Below the pieces are notes generated by a model. The model worked only from the letters and a program-made list of their open reading frames with translations, made no database searches and was not told the DNA's origin. This document shows, piece by piece, positions 62,441-64,000 of a stretch of DNA of 64,000 nucleotides. Both the position numbers and the translations under genes were made by a program. The DNA lies in contig CAIVCR010000110.1 in the NCBI GenBank assembly GCA_903904515.1, positions 1-64,000 on the forward strand. Direction: 5' to 3'. The DNA is from an uncultured Bacteroidia bacterium. GTDB taxonomy: Bacteria; Bacteroidota; Bacteroidia; Bacteroidales; Prolixibacteraceae. Position 1 is the stretch's first letter; every line of letters starts with the position of its first letter.

Positions 62441-63817
62441 ATGAAAAAGTTAAAAACGCTTTTATTTTTATTTGTATCTCTGTTGGCGCTCAACCTAAGT
62501 GCCCAGGAACAAAACCAAGCCGAAAAAATTTCGGAATTAAACGAAAAAGTAAACGGTTTACTTGAAAGAGCAGCAACCAGCGAGTCTGATCTGGCGAAAC
62601 TTACCAAAATCAAAGTTTCCGGTTATATTCAGGCTCAGTATCAGAATTTCGAGAGCCCTGCGCTACTGGCAAAATCACAAAACTATTTTTCTTTACGCAG
62701 AGTCCGGGTAAAATTCACATATGAAGCATTAGATGGCGTAAAATTTGTAGTACAGCCGGATTTTTCACCTGGCAATATCTCCTTAAAGGATGCCTATGCC
62801 ATTGTTAACGACCATTGGACAAAAACATTCAGTCTTTGGGCAGGAAAATTCAACAGGCCAAACTACGAAGTTGAATACTCTTCAAGTCAGCGTGAATTGA
62901 CAGAGCGTTCATTGGTAATCAGAACACTTTATCCGGGCGAACGTGCTATCGGTGCTAAACTGGAATACAATCCGCTGAAAGTTCCCCTACATATGCAACT
63001 AGCAATTTTCAACGGGAATGACGGTTTGACAATCGCCAACAGTGCCGGCACAAACCTTAATGCCGCAGACAATATCGATTACGACAACTTTAAAGATATC
63101 ATGGCTCGTGTAACCTATAACATAACTCTTGGAAGTTTTGGAGGATTAGATCTTGGTGCACACGGATATTTTGGAGCAGCAAAATCAAATGCATTGAAAA
63201 CATTAAGCAGTGATTACACGACTGTTAGCGATATTAAATTTGGGGATCGTGTATCAAGAAACTGGCTAGGCGGTGAATTTCAATTATTTGCTGATGTCTT
63301 GGGTGGACTTTCATTAAAAGGTGAGTACCTTGCAGGAAAAAATGCAACTATTGGCTATGCCCCGGTTGCAGCCTCCGGAACTGTAGCAGCAATACCAGGT
63401 GTAGCAAATTTCCAGAATAATTTCGCAGGTGGTTACCTTTATCTGATCAAGAATTTAGGTAAGAAAAATCAGTTCGCATTCCGTTATGACTACTACGATC
63501 CAAATACCGACATCAAAGGAAATCAGGTTAAGGTAAAAGGATTTACTACCACTGATGCAACAAAACTTGCGAATAAAATGAGCGGTAAGGGTGACCTTGC
63601 AACCTCAACTTTTGGATTTGCATTACACCACTATTTTGACGACAACATCAGAATTACTGCCTGCTACGAAATCGTACAGAATGAAAAAGTAGGCGCTGCA
63701 GGTTTATTGACAGAAGACTATGTTCAGGCTGACGGTCAAAAAGTAGCTAAAGGTCTGGATTACAGCAAAGTCGTACCTGCCAACGTATTTACCTTAAGAA
63801 TTCAGGCTAAGTTTTAA
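62441..63817 (+). CDS. Phosphate-selective porin O/P family protein
   Basis: A 458-residue outer-membrane protein with a signal peptide (MKKLKTLLFLFVSLLALNLSA). A short N-terminal coiled coil (about 25-50: QAEKISELNEKVNGLLERAA) precedes a 16-strand-type OprO/OprP barrel: VSGYIQAQYQNFE, FSLRRVRVKFTYEA, WAGKFNRPNYEVEYSSSQREL, and last strand NVFTLRIQAKF. It lets phosphate or polyphosphate cross the outer membrane. Pho-box-like repeats lie before it and an exported protein follows. Confidence 0.93.
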   Translation: MKKLKTLLFLFVSLLALNLSAQEQNQAEKISELNEKVNGLLERAATSESDLAKLTKIKVSGYIQAQYQNFESPALLAKSQNYFSLRRVRVKFTYEALDGVKFVVQPDFSPGNISLKDAYAIVNDHWTKTFSLWAGKFNRPNYEVEYSSSQRELTERSLVIRTLYPGERAIGAKLEYNPLKVPLHMQLAIFNGNDGLTIANSAGTNLNAADNIDYDNFKDIMARVTYNITLGSFGGLDLGAHGYFGAAKSNALKTLSSDYTTVSDIKFGDRVSRNWLGGEFQLFADVLGGLSLKGEYLAGKNATIGYAPVAASGTVAAIPGVANFQNNFAGGYLYLIKNLGKKNQFAFRYDYYDPNTDIKGNQVKVKGFTTTDATKLANKMSGKGDLATSTFGFALHHYFDDNIRITACYEIVQNEKVGAAGLLTEDYVQADGQKVAKGLDYSKVVPANVFTLRIQAKF

Positions 63818-63918
63818 GGATTAGGCTATTAGGCTGTAGGCGTTTAGGAAATTAAGAAATGAAGGGTGTAGACCTTTTGATTAAAAAAATAAAAGTTAAA
63901 CAGAAAAAAATATAAACA

Positions 63919-64000
63919 ATGAAAAAATTCAATTTATTAAAGTCGGCAATAATAGCAGTTTTGCTTGGTGTTGTTTGCTTTGCTTTCACAGCAGCTCCCG
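63919..64000 (+). CDS. Exported protein, 5' end only (cut by window edge)
   Basis: The ATG at 63919 opens a frame that runs to the window end. Its 27 codons encode a typical signal peptide: Lys-rich start, then AIIAVLLGVVCFAFTAAP. Only the export signal is visible, so the product cannot be named from sequence. In the neighbourhood of a phosphate-selective porin, a periplasmic phosphate-binding protein (PstS) would be a reasonable guess. Confidence 0.75.
   Translation, partial: MKKFNLLKSAIIAVLLGVVCFAFTAAP

Overview
The window reads as chromosomal DNA of a member of the Bacteroidota, most likely of the Bacteroidales/Marinilabiliales type. Signs are the Bacteroidota promoter -7 box (TAnnTTTG, usually TACCTTTG or TATCTTTG) in front of many genes, little use of Shine-Dalgarno sequences, gliding-type genes (GldD, GldF/GldG), DUF5777, DUF4252, COG4315 and ISAon1-family sequences, a 30-residue COX24-like ribosomal protein next to HU, and interspersed AT-rich or palindromic repeats between genes. 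No ribosomal RNA operon, prophage, CRISPR array or intact insertion sequence was seen.

Layout. 1-1.2 kb: the end of a sigma-54 activator that lacks its DNA-binding domain, then a long gene-free stretch holding what looks like a ~540-nt structured RNA with its own promoter and 3' hairpin. 1.2-7.2 kb: accessory region with a decayed ISAon1-type transposase, two copies of a 68-bp repeat, a haem-lipoprotein/YceI/DUF5777 trio, an ECF sigma factor coupled to an anti-sigma-like protein with a beta-barrel domain, a GIY-YIG-like small protein and a COG4315 lipoprotein. 7.5-16 kb: ThuA-like, creatininase, PhzF, sialate O-acetylesterase, a catalytically dead tyrosine-recombinase-like protein, endonuclease IV, a BamA/D15-type barrel and a DMT exporter. 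16.4-31.8 kb: housekeeping genes (TypA, a PadR/PspC/DUF4252 cluster, signal peptidase I, SmpB, MiaA, Map, DsbD, RNase E/G, COX24-like protein, HU, MutY).

31.9-45 kb: SSB, GldD, 4'-phosphopantetheinyl transferase, Zwf-Pgl (oxidative pentose phosphate entry), a fumarylacetoacetate-hydrolase-fold enzyme, a DEDDh exonuclease, DnaN, a fused GldF-GldG protein, LpxB, SurE and a glycosyltransferase. 45-57 kb: RelA/SpoT, a Fur-like regulator, PurA, nicotinate phosphoribosyltransferase, rubrerythrin, a WYL regulator, a VWA protein, DUF2130, rhodanese, a Crp/Fnr regulator, an outer-membrane-protein remnant and tRNA-Gly(CCC). 57.7-64 kb: a membrane protein, a glycosyltransferase, an LpxH-like phosphoesterase, a GH1 beta-glucosidase, then a phosphate-selective porin behind 11-nt phased direct repeats resembling a Pho box, and the first 27 codons of an exported protein.

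Most of the window is ordinary core genome. The most unusual elements are the candidate large RNA at about 635-1181, the dead recombinase at 11779-12306, the GldF-GldG fusion, the palindrome-clad promoter before the PadR cluster and the phased repeats before the terminal porin.
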